This document shows, in pieces, positions 45,103 to 54,360 of a stretch of 64,000 nucleotides of DNA. The notes under the pieces were generated by a model, which did no database searches, was not told the DNA's origin, and saw only the letters and a program-made list of their open reading frames with translations. Each line of letters begins with the position of its first letter. The stretch's first letter is position 1. The translations under genes were made by a program, and so were the position numbers. The stretch is from Solirubrum puertoriconensis (lineage in GTDB: Bacteria > Bacteroidota > Bacteroidia > Cytophagales > Hymenobacteraceae), in NCBI RefSeq assembly GCF_001483135.1, contig NZ_LNAL01000008.1, forward strand, positions 1,240,001 through 1,304,000. Reading direction: 5' to 3'.

Positions 45103-45110
45103 CAAAATTA
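45103..45110 (-). promoter_or_regulatory. Candidate -7 box abutting the queA start
   Basis: The minus strand reads TAATTTTG (TAnnTTTG), ending 5 bases before the queA ATG. If used, the message would be essentially leaderless. No -33 TTG is seen. Confidence 0.35.
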
Positions 45111-45156
45111 ACCCAGGCGTTGTAATGCGGCCCCAGGTACTCAACTGTAAACAACA

Positions 45157-45181
45157 CGGCCACGCTCAATGAGCATGGCCG
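45157..45181 (-). terminator. Hairpin downstream of the methyltransferase lipoprotein gene
   Basis: CGGCCACGCTCA pairs with TGAGCATGGCCG with one mismatch and a single-base loop. On the minus strand it is followed by GTGTTGTTT. Confidence 0.6.
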
Positions 45182-45217
45182 CGCGGTGAAACGTAGCAGA
45201 ATGTAGCCCTAGGTGCT

Positions 45218-46006
45218 TTAAGGCCGCTTGAAAATGAGGAGGTGCTGCTGCGGCAACGATTTGATGTTCTCTACAAACTGCAGCCCTACCGCCTGCAATT
45301 CGCGGCGGGCCTGTTCCTCGCTCATGCGGTGAATGCGCTTAATGGGCACATTGGGGTCTTCGGAGCGGTATTCCACCAAAGCCACTCGGCCACCAGGCTT
45401 CAGTGAGTTTTTTATGGCGCGCATCATTTCCCTGGGGTGGTCGAACTCATGGTAGGCATCCACGATTAGGGCCAGATCCACGGTACTAGCCGGCAGGTTA
45501 GGGTTTTTAACGGTGCCCAGCACGGGCTCTACATTGGTAACCTTGCGGCGTTGGCTGGCTGCCTTCAGCTTTTCGAGCATCTGCGGCTGTATATCTACGG
45601 CTAGCACTTTGCCTTGAGGTACCAACTCGCTCATGCGAAACGTGAAAAAGCCAGTGCCCGCGCCAATGTCGGCTACCACGTCGGTGGGCTTTAGTTTCAG
45701 CTCGCGCAGCAAAATGTCGGTGCCTTCTTCCTGCTCCCGATCGGGGCGCTCCAGCCAGCCGGCGCCGTCGTGGCCCATTACGTGGGCAATTTGCCGGCCC
45801 ATATAGTAGCGACTAATGCCGTTGGGGTCTTGGGGGGCGCGGCGCTGGTAGCCAGCTGTGTCGGGCGTGGCCTCGGTGCGGCCCTGCACCACGCGGGCAG
45901 CGTCGCTTTCGGCAATGGGCGTTTGGGTGCAGGAAAGCAGCAGTGCAGGCACAGCAATAGCGGCAACTAGTGCTTTGCGCAGAAACAAGGAGACATCCGT
46001 GTGCAT
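45218..46006 (-). CDS. Class I methyltransferase-fold protein with lipoprotein signal
   Basis: From the ATG at 46006 the 262 residues begin with a signal peptide ending in LLLSC (Cys near 25), a lipobox. The rest is a Rossmann-type SAM-dependent methyltransferase: motif I VADIGAGTGFFTFRMSE (about 110-126), an acidic residue at the end of strand 2 (AVDIQ), and DLALIVDAYHEFDHP as the later motifs. A 'YMGRQIAHVMGHDGAGWLER' stretch precedes it, which is typical of this envelope subfamily. SAM is not expected outside the cytoplasm, so either the Cys is not processed, or the protein has another ligand. The longer upstream frame from 46111 would put the signal peptide internal and is rejected. Confidence 0.82.
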   Translation of the reverse strand: MHTDVSLFLRKALVAAIAVPALLLSCTQTPIAESDAARVVQGRTEATPDTAGYQRRAPQDPNGISRYYMGRQIAHVMGHDGAGWLERPDREQEEGTDILLRELKLKPTDVVADIGAGTGFFTFRMSELVPQGKVLAVDIQPQMLEKLKAASQRRKVTNVEPVLGTVKNPNLPASTVDLALIVDAYHEFDHPREMMRAIKNSLKPGGRVALVEYRSEDPNVPIKRIHRMSEEQARRELQAVGLQFVENIKSLPQQHLLIFKRP

Positions 46007-46093
46007 AGACGCGTGCAAAGAAAACGGCAACTTTGGGTTTAACAACGCCTGCTGCCAAAACCGTTCGTTACCTTCCCAACGCCAGAAAAAACC

Positions 46094-46114
46094 CAATTGA
46101 TCCTCAATCAATTG
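46094..46114. promoter_or_regulatory. Inverted repeat upstream of the small lipoprotein gene
   Basis: CAATTGA-TCCTCAA-TCAATTG is a 7-bp exact inverted repeat in the divergent gap between the methyltransferase and the next lipoprotein. Candidate operator; no perfect TAnnTTTG is found beside it. Confidence 0.35.
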
Positions 46115-46217
46115 AAGAAAGAATATAGTTAATACTTCTTTTGTCTGAGCTAACTCCTATTTTCGGCTCGAAAACGTACCATTCCTTGGTTCAAAACAAT
46201 CTTAACCCATAACCACT

Positions 46218-46799
46218 ATGAAGCAACTTGCCTCTGCACTCCAGAAAATGGCTGCTGCTGCCCTGTTTGCCGCTGCTCTCACGGGCTGCGCACGCAACGA
46301 GTACGCCATGCTCCCCAAAACCAGCTCGTACCACGGCGACCAGCACCGTTCGGTAGCTGTGAAGCCCGCTGCGCCGGTAGCCGAGCAAACCGCTCCAGCT
46401 GTAGTAGCCGACGAGCCTGTAGCGCCGGCCGCCACGGTAGCTGCTGCCGTAAAAGATGAAGCTGCTGCTCCGCGCAAGGCTGCCAAAGTAGCCAAGCAAG
46501 AGCGCGCCGAAGTAGCCGCTGCTCCGGCTGCTAAGCCCAACATGGTGCAGAAAGCCCTTGTTGCCAAGGCACTGAAGAAAGTTGACAAGCTGGCTGCCAA
46601 AGCCGAGCTTAAGAAGCAGTCGAACGCTGCCTCGGCCGACGATGCCAACGCCCTGGCTAAGAACATCAAGCTGGGTATCATCCTGCTGCTGATCGGCGTA
46701 CTGCTCGGCATTTTCGGCGGTATCATCGGCCTGCTCGGTCTGATCTTCGCCATCATCGGTATCGTACTGATCGTACTCGGTCTGCTCGAAGAAATCTAG
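46218..46799 (+). CDS. Lipoprotein with Ala/Lys-rich linker and C-terminal glycine-zipper hydrophobic segment
   Basis: The 193-residue product has a lipoprotein signal (ALTGC, Cys24). Residues 45-110 are a low-complexity Ala/Pro/Val/Lys region (VAAAVKDEAAAPRKAAK). The last 45 residues are a Gly/Ile/Leu membrane segment (IILLLIGVLLGIFGGIIGLL) that would form one or two tightly packed hairpin helices. This architecture, lipid anchor plus C-terminal membrane hairpin, would tether two membranes or pack into oligomers. I do not recognise a named family; it is common in Hymenobacter-type genomes as a hypothetical protein. Confidence 0.75.
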   Translation: MKQLASALQKMAAAALFAAALTGCARNEYAMLPKTSSYHGDQHRSVAVKPAAPVAEQTAPAVVADEPVAPAATVAAAVKDEAAAPRKAAKVAKQERAEVAAAPAAKPNMVQKALVAKALKKVDKLAAKAELKKQSNAASADDANALAKNIKLGIILLLIGVLLGIFGGIIGLLGLIFAIIGIVLIVLGLLEEI

Positions 46800-46825
46800 G
46801 TCGTACGCACTGTACCGGTCTAAAC

Positions 46826-46863
46826 AAAAGCGCCTCGGCTCTGCAGCCGGGGCGCTTTTGTTT
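46826..46863. terminator. Bidirectional terminator between the small lipoprotein gene and priA
   Basis: AAAAGCGCCTCGGCT and AGCCGGGGCGCTTTT pair (one T-G) around CTGC, with T-rich exits on both sides. Confidence 0.87.
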
Positions 46864-46884
46864 ATCAGCCCTAGGTATGTGGGG

Positions 46885-49434
46885 CTACATCGGGTCAACA
46901 TCAGCCACAATGCGGGCTTGGCGGTAGTCTTTTTCGTCGCGCACCAGCGTCATGGCCTCCAATATCTGCGCTTTGGCGTGCTTCAGTACCGTATGCTCAC
47001 GGCTGAGCTTGATGGTAATTTCCTGCAGGTAGAAGTTACGAATCCGGAAAATGTACGGTGCCTCGGGGCCCAGCACGGCATCCCGACCTAGGCGCTCCAC
47101 CAATTCCTGCGTCAACAGCACGGCCGCCTCCAGGGCTACTCGTTCTTCCACGTGCTTCACCGTAATCTTGATAACGCGGGCAAACGGCGGGTACATGTGC
47201 TCGCGGCGCTGCGCAATCTCGTACTCGTAGAAGTCCTCGTAGTCGTTGCGCATCACCTTGTCGAAGATGGGCTGCTGCGGGTCGCCGGTCTGCACGATTA
47301 CCTTGCCCTTTTTGCCCTTGCGCCCGGCGCGGCCACTCACCTGCACAAACATCTGGTAAGCCCGCTCGTGCGCCCGGAAATCGGGGTAATGGATGATGCT
47401 ATCGGCGTTGATGATGCCCACGAGGCTTACGTTGCCAAAGTCTAGTCCTTTGGTAACCATTTGCGTACCCACCAGCACATTGGTGCGCTGCTGCTCAAAG
47501 TCGCTGATAATTTGCTGGTAGGCGTTTTTAGCGCGCGTGGTGTCTAGGTCCATGCGCTGCACGTTGGCCTCGGGCAGCATAATCTTTAGGTCGTCTTCGA
47601 TGCGCTCGGTGCCAAAGCCCATGGCCCGAATAGCCCGCGACCCGCAGGCTGGGCACTCACGCGGCATGGCTTCGTGGTGGCCGCAGTAGTGGCAGCGCAG
47701 CTCGTGCGCGTTCTTGTGGTAGCTGAGGCTCACAGCGCAACTTTTGCACTTGGGTATCCAGCCGCAATCGAGGCAGCTGATAAAGGGCGAGTAACCCCGG
47801 CGGTTCTGAAACAAAATCACCTGCTCGCCCTGCGATAAGCGACCTTCAATGGCCGCCGTAAGCTCAGGCGTAAAGTGATGCGAAGGTTTTTTCTGACCTT
47901 GCTGCGCATTGCGGCGCGTGTCAATTAGCTCTATTTCGGGCAGACCCGCCTCGCCAAAGCGTTTGGTGAGTTGCACCAAACCCCAGCGCCCGGCGCGGCA
48001 CTGGTAATACGTCTCGACCGACGGCGTTGCCGAACCCAGCAGGATTTTAGCGCCCTGAAAGGTGCCCATCATCAGGGCCACTTCGCGGGCGTTGTAGCGC
48101 GGGGCCGGGTCGTACTGCTTGTAGCTCGATTCGTGCTCCTCGTCGACGATTATCAGCGACAAACTGTCGAAGGGCAGAAACACGGCCGAGCGCACGCCCA
48201 CTACCACCTGAAAACGGCCCGAAAGCACGCCGTTCCATACCTCCACCCGTTCGTTGTCGGAGAACTTGGAGTGGTACACACCTAGGCGCGAGCCAAACAC
48301 GCGCATGAGGCGCGTTACGATTTGCGCCGTTAAGGCAATTTCGGGCAGCAAATACAGCACCTGTCCGCCGCCTTCCAGCGCCTTCCGGATCAAGTCGATG
48401 TAAATCTCGGTTTTGCCGGCGCCGGTTACGCCGTGCAGCAACGTAATGTCCTTTTGCCCGAATAGCTCCAGCACTTGGTCGCGCGCTTTGGTTTGGGCTT
48501 CCGACAGCGCGAAAGGCATTTGGTTGCCTTCGTTCTCGTCGAGCGGAAAGCGCGACACAATCTGATCGAACTGATCGAGCACGCCGTTTTTGATGAGCGT
48601 GTTCACGGCGGAAGGGGAGAGGTGCGGCGAGCTGGTAAGGGCCGCTTTCTCGATGCCGCTGTGGTTGAGGTGCTCGTTTTGGTACACCGGCACGCGCTGG
48701 ATGTAGCGCATCAGCACATCCAGTTGCTTCGGCTTACTGGCTAAGCCCTCAAACAAGCCTTCCAGTGCTGCCTCAGCTACGAAATGGTGGGCGAGGCGCA
48801 CCTTCTTCACCACTTTGGGTGCGTACTTATCGGCAATGTGCTCAAACAGAAAGACCACATCTTTCTGAATGAGGCTCTTGATAACCTTGTGGAACGAGCT
48901 GATACCTAGAATTTCGCCTACTTCCGAAAAAGTCAATGCTTTGCCATCTTCTGTGCTCAGCGCCTCCACAATCTTCTGCTCTTGCTCGCTGAGTGGGTAA
49001 GGTGTGCCTTCCGACACATACTGCGGATGCAATTGCACCCGCGACTCGGAGCTGAGCTTTAGCGCCGACGGCAGGGCCGCATTAATTACCTCGCCAATGG
49101 TGCATATGTAGTACTCGGCAATCCAGCGAAAAAGCTTCAGCTGAGGCTGCGTTACCACCGGCGCATCGTCAATAAACTCGAGGATGTATTTGGCTTGGTA
49201 ATCCTTGGGCGGAGTTTCGTGCACGGCCGCCACAATGCAGCTCAGCGTCTTTTTTGCGCCGAATTGCACCAGCACCCGCCCACCAATTACCACTTGGTCG
49301 TTCAGCTCGAAGGGTACGCGGTAAGTGTAGAGCTTAGGCAGCGGCAACGGCAATATCACGTCAGCAAAAAGCGTGACGCGGTCGGCTGCGGCGGGCTCGG
49401 ATTGAGGCAGGGAGAAAAGGTGCGTTTGGGACAC
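46885..49434 (-). CDS. priA: Primosomal protein N' (replication restart helicase)
   Basis: PriA recognises stalled or collapsed forks and reloads the replicative helicase. With the GTG start at 49434 the product is 849 residues. The N-terminal 3' DNA-binding domain begins around LFADVILPLPLPKLYTY. The helicase core has Walker A GVTGAGKTE, the DEEH box (VDEEHESSY), and later VGTQMVTKGLDF and VSGRAGR. Between them lies the zinc-binding region with eight Cys in pairs (CLDC, CKSC, CHYC, CPAC). An upstream TTG at 49491 would add 19 hydrophobic residues. CCTAGG appears as Leu-Gly. Confidence 0.94.
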   Translation of the reverse strand: MSQTHLFSLPQSEPAAADRVTLFADVILPLPLPKLYTYRVPFELNDQVVIGGRVLVQFGAKKTLSCIVAAVHETPPKDYQAKYILEFIDDAPVVTQPQLKLFRWIAEYYICTIGEVINAALPSALKLSSESRVQLHPQYVSEGTPYPLSEQEQKIVEALSTEDGKALTFSEVGEILGISSFHKVIKSLIQKDVVFLFEHIADKYAPKVVKKVRLAHHFVAEAALEGLFEGLASKPKQLDVLMRYIQRVPVYQNEHLNHSGIEKAALTSSPHLSPSAVNTLIKNGVLDQFDQIVSRFPLDENEGNQMPFALSEAQTKARDQVLELFGQKDITLLHGVTGAGKTEIYIDLIRKALEGGGQVLYLLPEIALTAQIVTRLMRVFGSRLGVYHSKFSDNERVEVWNGVLSGRFQVVVGVRSAVFLPFDSLSLIIVDEEHESSYKQYDPAPRYNAREVALMMGTFQGAKILLGSATPSVETYYQCRAGRWGLVQLTKRFGEAGLPEIELIDTRRNAQQGQKKPSHHFTPELTAAIEGRLSQGEQVILFQNRRGYSPFISCLDCGWIPKCKSCAVSLSYHKNAHELRCHYCGHHEAMPRECPACGSRAIRAMGFGTERIEDDLKIMLPEANVQRMDLDTTRAKNAYQQIISDFEQQRTNVLVGTQMVTKGLDFGNVSLVGIINADSIIHYPDFRAHERAYQMFVQVSGRAGRKGKKGKVIVQTGDPQQPIFDKVMRNDYEDFYEYEIAQRREHMYPPFARVIKITVKHVEERVALEAAVLLTQELVERLGRDAVLGPEAPYIFRIRNFYLQEITIKLSREHTVLKHAKAQILEAMTLVRDEKDYRQARIVADVDPM

Positions 49435-49569
49435 GGTTCTATCAGCGGCGAATAACAAAGATAGCCCGCCAAACGCCAGAACAATCCCCAACCCGGAGCA
49501 TCCTGAAATGGCTATTCAGCCATATGCTTGCCGCTGAGTGGCCTGCTGGAACCTAGGGCTAAGTAAAGG

Positions 49570-51627
49570 TTACTCGCGCAACGCTGCTGCATGAATTTGC
49601 GCCAACGCTTCGGCAACGCTGTGCACTGGCTGCTGACAGGTATAGTTGTAGCACACGTAAATGGTAGTGTTGCCATCAGCTGCATGGCGGTTGAGGAGCA
49701 GTGGCAGCTCGCTGGTGGTGCTACTACCCGTAAGCACAGCATTGGGCAGGTTGTGGCGGCTCAACTCGCGCCGGAAAAGCTCGGCATCGGGGCCTACAAT
49801 GGCTACTTCAGCCAACGGGGCCAGCTGGCTGAGGTACAACGAAGCCCAATTACACAGGTGCTGGGGCTCCTTTACGGCCAAGTCTTGTACCAGCGCCAGC
49901 ATAGCAGCAGCTCGTCCGCGCCAAGCAGGCACATCGAGCAGTGTACCTAGGCGCAGCAGGTTATGCGCCATCACGGAGTTTGAGCTTGGTATTACGTTGT
50001 CGAACAATTCTTTCTTCCGCGCTATCAACGCTTCGCCGGTGCTATCGGTGTAGAACAAGTGCGACTCAATCTCATCGGCAAAATGCTCAAGTACATACTC
50101 CGTCAGCTCACGCGCCCGCTGCAACCAGCGTTCAGCAAAAGTGGCTTCGTAGAGGGCTGTGTACGCATCAATAAGCAGCGCATAATCTTCCAGGAAGGCT
50201 ATAATAGTAGCGCGGCCGTTCTTGTAGTTGCGCCACAAACCACGCCCGCGGCGTAGGTTCTGCTCGATAAATTCGGCGTTTTGCAGGGCCAGCTCGAGGT
50301 ATTGCGGCTTATGAAAAGTACGGTAAGCATCAACCAAGCCGCGTAGCATCAGGGCGTTCCAGCCCGTCAGAATTTTGTCGTCGAGGCCTGGGCGTACGCG
50401 TTGGTTGCGGTATTCAAGCAACTTCCGACGCCAACCCGCAGCTAGATCGGCTACCACACCGCTCGTCAGTTGGTGTACCTCGGCAAACGCAGCATCGGAG
50501 TACCGGCGGTGCAAAATGTTGTTGCCATGCTCCCAGTTGCCCCCAGCCGTGCAGTTGTAGTAATCGGCAGCCAAGGGGGCTTCGTCACCTAGGGCCTCGC
50601 GCAGCTGCTCCAAGCTGAAGACGTAAAACTTACCTTCTTCGCCCTCGCTATCGGCGTCGAGCGACGAGTAAAAACCGCCTTCGGGGCTCATTAGCTCGCG
50701 GTGCACAAACTCTACGGTTTGCTGTACCACCTCGCGCCATTGCTCATCCTGCGTTAGCTGATAAGCTTCGGCATACAGGCTAATGAGCTGGCCGTTGTCG
50801 TACAGCATCTTTTCAAAGTGCGGAACCAGCCATTCCTCATCCACCGAATACCGAGCAACACCACCGCCTACTTGGTCATAAATGCCACCCCACGCTATTT
50901 CCTGTAGCGTAAGGTTTGTTTGTTGCAGGGCTGCGTTGTTGCCGGTAAGCGCATGCGCCCGCAGCAAAAAGCGCCAGATCACTGGCATCGAGAACTTGGG
51001 CGCCTTCTTGGTGCCGCCCAGCTTCGTGTCGAAACGCTTGACTAGGTTGCGCAGCAAAGTTTGAAACTCTTGCCTAGCAACTGGCTTGGCGCTAGTCTTC
51101 GCCCCGTATTTCTCGAGGTCGTTCGCGCGCAGCACCCGCGCAAACTCCTCAGCCGATTGGTCTAGTTCGGCACGGTGCTCACTGCCATAGGCATTGGCAA
51201 TCTGTTGCAGCAACTCAAACCAATTGCGGGGTGGAAAGTACGTGCCGCCATAAAACGGTTTTGTTTCTGGAGTCAGAAACACGTTCAGCGGCCAACCACC
51301 ACCTAGGCCCATGGCGTGTATGGCATCCATATATACTTGGTCGATATCGGGCCGTTCCTCCCGATCAACCTTGATGCATACAAACCGCTCGTTCATCACC
51401 TGCGCTATCTGCTCGTGCTCAAACGACTCGCGCTCCATCACATGGCACCAGTGGCAGGCGGCATAACCAATGCTCACTAGGATGGGCTTTTGCTCGGTTT
51501 GCGCACGTCTGAGTGCCTCTTCGCCCCACGGGTACCAGTCAACGGGGTTATAGGCGTGCTGAAGCAAGTACGGGCTTGATTCGTGCACTAAGCGGTTTGG
51601 TTGGCTAGCGGAGGCGGGCGTTGCCAT
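49570..51627 (-). CDS. DUF255 thioredoxin-fold protein (YyaL/SPATA20 family)
   Basis: From the ATG at 51627 the 685 residues begin with a thioredoxin-like domain holding an active CxxC in AACHWCHVM (about 50-58) and the family hallmark [20 protein letters not shown]. The remainder is a long alpha/alpha toroid, like N-acylglucosamine 2-epimerase or cellobiose-epimerase folds ([23 protein letters not shown]). The group includes bacterial YyaL and animal SPATA20; biochemical function is not settled. The longer frame from 51723 runs through the terminator of the next gene and is rejected. Confidence 0.87.
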   Translation of the reverse strand: MATPASASQPNRLVHESSPYLLQHAYNPVDWYPWGEEALRRAQTEQKPILVSIGYAACHWCHVMERESFEHEQIAQVMNERFVCIKVDREERPDIDQVYMDAIHAMGLGGGWPLNVFLTPETKPFYGGTYFPPRNWFELLQQIANAYGSEHRAELDQSAEEFARVLRANDLEKYGAKTSAKPVARQEFQTLLRNLVKRFDTKLGGTKKAPKFSMPVIWRFLLRAHALTGNNAALQQTNLTLQEIAWGGIYDQVGGGVARYSVDEEWLVPHFEKMLYDNGQLISLYAEAYQLTQDEQWREVVQQTVEFVHRELMSPEGGFYSSLDADSEGEEGKFYVFSLEQLREALGDEAPLAADYYNCTAGGNWEHGNNILHRRYSDAAFAEVHQLTSGVVADLAAGWRRKLLEYRNQRVRPGLDDKILTGWNALMLRGLVDAYRTFHKPQYLELALQNAEFIEQNLRRGRGLWRNYKNGRATIIAFLEDYALLIDAYTALYEATFAERWLQRARELTEYVLEHFADEIESHLFYTDSTGEALIARKKELFDNVIPSSNSVMAHNLLRLGTLLDVPAWRGRAAAMLALVQDLAVKEPQHLCNWASLYLSQLAPLAEVAIVGPDAELFRRELSRHNLPNAVLTGSSTTSELPLLLNRHAADGNTTIYVCYNYTCQQPVHSVAEALAQIHAAALRE

Positions 51628-51690
51628 AAGCAGGAGAAAGCTTGGGTTGAAGGCAGTAACTATGCTTGTACGCGTACCAACAAAAACAGC

Positions 51691-51716
51691 AAACCCGGCC
51701 CTAGGTGGCCGGGTTT
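51691..51716 (-). terminator. Intrinsic terminator of the GSCFA gene, with CCTAGG at the loop
   Basis: AAACCCGGCC and GGCCGGGTTT form a 10-bp stem; the CTAGGT loop completes a CCTAGG. On the minus strand it is followed by a GCTGTTTTTGTT T-rich tail, 12 bp after the GSCFA stop codon. Confidence 0.85.
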
Positions 51717-51727
51717 GGATCAACTAA

Positions 51728-53716
51728 CTAACTAGAAGGGGGCTCTTGCGGCTTACGGCGCGGCGGTCGGCCACGGCGTTTAGGTGCCGAAGCCGGGGCT
51801 GCGTCATCGGCAGGTGCCGCAGTTGCGTCCGGGACTGCGGCACCTACATCTGAGGATGCCTCCCGTGGCGATTTAGCCGATGCCGCTGGTTTCCGCCTAG
51901 GTGCTGGGCGCCGGCGATTCGTGACAGGAGCGGGTGTAGCCGCTTCTTCAGCAACCGGCGCAGTTGGCTCGGCAACTGCTGGTGCTGCCGGTACAAGCGT
52001 TGGCAGGGCATCAATTGCCGATTCTACTGCTGCCATTAACTTGCTACTGCCCTTGCCTCGGTCAGCTCGGCCCCGCGATTTGGGCTTGCGCGGCTCGGGT
52101 TCTGTTGGCTCAATAGCAGATCCCTCCGCAGGAGCAGCCTCTGTTATAGGCGATGCATCAACCGCAACGGGCGGCGTAAGCTCAGTAATGTGTTGCTCGG
52201 CTTGGGCTTCAGGCTGAGGCTCGGCATATAAAGCAGGCTTCTTGCGCGCCGGGCGGCCGCGGCGGGAAGGCTGCGGCGGGGTAGGCGCCTCCAGCGCCGG
52301 GGGCTCTGGTTGCGTAACTACCGGGGCTGGGTTTAACTCCGCGGTATTGTCAGCTGCATCTGCTAGCGCAGGCTCAGCGGTTAGCTCCTGCGTGTTGTCA
52401 GCTGATGCGTCCTCCGAGCGTAGTTGGTTCTTCTTTTTGTGCTTACGTCCTCCGCGCTTGCGTTTGCGGCGCTTGGCAGAGCCGGCTTCAGATGCACCCA
52501 GTTCCATTTCATGGGCAACTTCGGCAGCAGGGGGCACATCGGCCAGTTCTTCGTTCTCCTCAGCTGCCAACACTTCGGCCCATACCACAGAAGCTGCGGG
52601 AGGAATCACTTCTCGCACTTGCTCCTGACGAACCGAAGTTGTTGGAATGGCAGCTTCTATTGGTGCACTTCCTTCTCCGATGTCGATGCGCTCTTCATTG
52701 TCTTCGGGCTCGGGCGGCAATATGGGTTTGGGAGGCGGTGGCAAGGCTACAATGCGCTTGTGCACGTCGCGTAGTTCGGAACGCACATCAACACGATTAG
52801 CTAAGCGCTGTAGGCGCTGCTGCGTTTGCTCCAAGAAATGACGGTGCTCAGGAGCTCCTACATGGAAAGGCCGATGCTCCAGTGCTCTGCGGATTCCATC
52901 CCATTCCTGGGCGAACTGCCTGAACGCGTTATCGAAGTAAACGGCCGTAAACTTTTCCCAGATGTACTGCTCTGCCACTTCCGACGGATGCAGCATATCA
53001 TTTCCGTAGAAACGATAATCGCGCAGATCATCGAGCAGCAACTCGTACGCCGGAAAATAGGTAGCGCCGGGCAGTAGTTCGCTTAAATAGTGGCAGGCCA
53101 CGCGCAGCACCGATTTGCTTACCGCGTTCAGCGGTAATGTATCGCGCAAATGCCGAACGGGGCTAACCGTTAGAATTAGCTTAAGCTTGGGGTTTATCTG
53201 GCGTAGTAAGGCATATGCCTCCGTTACCGCAGTAATTACCTCCTCCGCTGAGAGCAACTCTTTTTCGAAGCGCTCTGCCGCAATCTTGTGGCAGTTGTTT
53301 ACTACCTCACCCGTTTCCTGAAGCCGGTAACCAAATGCGGTGCCGAGAGTCCAGATCAGTACATCTGCCGAACGCACGAACTCCGCAGTTTCGCGCACGG
53401 TTTGCTCGATGCGTTGCAACAGGGCGGGAGGAGAGTCGGCACCTAGGGTAGCATGCAGATCAAAGCTCTGCCAGCGGCCCCGGGCTTCAACCAAGTGTTG
53501 CTGCCAGTCGGTTTCCTCGCCAGCAACTGCACGAAGCAGCCGAGCCGCAGCAAGCGGATTGAACACGGTGCCAAACGGATTAACTAGCGTCCGCACCTTA
53601 TGCTGGGCTAGCCGCTCCCCAATAACATCCGAAAAGCACGACCCTAGGGTAAGCACGCGTGCTCCCTGTGTAAGGGGCTGCGCATCGGGTCGAAGAATTA
53701 ATTCAGTACGAAACAT
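51728..53716 (-). CDS. GSCFA-domain protein with long disordered tail containing AT-hook-like motifs
   Basis: The 662-residue product from the ATG at 53716 starts with a GSCFA domain, SGNH-hydrolase-like (about 8-290): LTLGSCFSDVIG (GSCFA hallmark), LIWTLGTAFGYR and a later FYGNDMLHPSEVA block with a likely catalytic His. From about residue 310 the rest is Glu/Ala/Pro-rich and disordered, with four basic clusters: KRRKRKRGGRKHKKK, SRRGRPARKK, RKPKSRGRADRG and KRRGRPPRRK. Two contain the RGRP core of AT-hooks. GSCFA proteins are thought to act on cell-surface glycans, so a DNA- or RNA-binding tail is unexpected. There is no signal peptide. Confidence 0.82.
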   Translation of the reverse strand: MFRTELILRPDAQPLTQGARVLTLGSCFSDVIGERLAQHKVRTLVNPFGTVFNPLAAARLLRAVAGEETDWQQHLVEARGRWQSFDLHATLGADSPPALLQRIEQTVRETAEFVRSADVLIWTLGTAFGYRLQETGEVVNNCHKIAAERFEKELLSAEEVITAVTEAYALLRQINPKLKLILTVSPVRHLRDTLPLNAVSKSVLRVACHYLSELLPGATYFPAYELLLDDLRDYRFYGNDMLHPSEVAEQYIWEKFTAVYFDNAFRQFAQEWDGIRRALEHRPFHVGAPEHRHFLEQTQQRLQRLANRVDVRSELRDVHKRIVALPPPPKPILPPEPEDNEERIDIGEGSAPIEAAIPTTSVRQEQVREVIPPAASVVWAEVLAAEENEELADVPPAAEVAHEMELGASEAGSAKRRKRKRGGRKHKKKNQLRSEDASADNTQELTAEPALADAADNTAELNPAPVVTQPEPPALEAPTPPQPSRRGRPARKKPALYAEPQPEAQAEQHITELTPPVAVDASPITEAAPAEGSAIEPTEPEPRKPKSRGRADRGKGSSKLMAAVESAIDALPTLVPAAPAVAEPTAPVAEEAATPAPVTNRRRPAPRRKPAASAKSPREASSDVGAAVPDATAAPADDAAPASAPKRRGRPPRRKPQEPPSS

Positions 53717-53828
53717 TAGCAAAAACAGCCTTCAAGGCCGTATACGGAAGGCCAACCTACGCAACTACCAGCTTACGGCCAAACTTCAACTTGGATTGGT
53801 GCAGCTTTTGTTGGCGAAGCCAGCTAAT

Positions 53829-53860
53829 GAAAAAGCCCTACCATCACGGCAGGGCTTTTC
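53829..53860 (-). terminator. Intrinsic terminator of the rpsF-rpsR-rplI operon
   Basis: AAAAGCCCT and AGGGCTTTT pair around a 10-base loop; read on the minus strand the hairpin leads into TTTTT-rich sequence after rplI. Confidence 0.87.
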
Positions 53861-53886
53861 TGATAGTTGCGGATTCGTTGGGCAGC

Positions 53887-54330
53887 TTACTCAGCTACAA
53901 CGTTTACGCGGATCTTGTGCTTCACCTCGCGGTGCAGATCGATCGAAGCGGTGTACTCACCTACAGCTACCGGATCCGAATCGAGGCTGATACGCTTGCG
54001 GTCAACTTCGAAGCCTTTCGACTTCAAAACATCGGCAATCTGCAGCGTCGTTACGCGGCCGAAGATCCTGCCCGACTCACCTACTTTAGCAGGGATGTCG
54101 ATGCTCAGGTCACCAATACGGTCGGCAAGGCCCTGGGCGTCAGATTTGATCTTGTCGGCTTTGTGCGAAGCCTGACGTACGTTCTCAGCTACGATTTTCT
54201 TGTTGGTCTTGTCGGCCAATACAGCCAGACCTTGGGGCAACAGGTAATTGCGGCCGTAGCCGGGCTTCACCTTCACGATGTCGTTTTTGTAGCCCAGACC
54301 TTTTACGTCGTCTTTCAGGATAACTTCCAT
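53887..54330 (-). CDS. rplI: 50S ribosomal protein L9
   Basis: The 147-residue L9 has the N-terminal RNA-binding signature MEVILKDDVKGLGYKNDIVKVKPGYGRNYLLPQGLA, in which the Gly/Lys-rich loop and the conserved Asn-Tyr-Leu are evident. A long connecting helix and a C-terminal domain beginning near residue 80 follow. Length is as usual. It is the last gene of rpsF-rpsR-rplI; 30 bp separate it from rpsR. No ssb gene is inserted between rpsF and rpsR as in other phyla. Codon use is typical of highly expressed genes, with no CCTAGG sites. Confidence 0.97.
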   Translation of the reverse strand: MEVILKDDVKGLGYKNDIVKVKPGYGRNYLLPQGLAVLADKTNKKIVAENVRQASHKADKIKSDAQGLADRIGDLSIDIPAKVGESGRIFGRVTTLQIADVLKSKGFEVDRKRISLDSDPVAVGEYTASIDLHREVKHKIRVNVVAE

Positions 54331-54360
54331 CTCGGTCAGTCGTCGTTAGAGGGTAATGGA

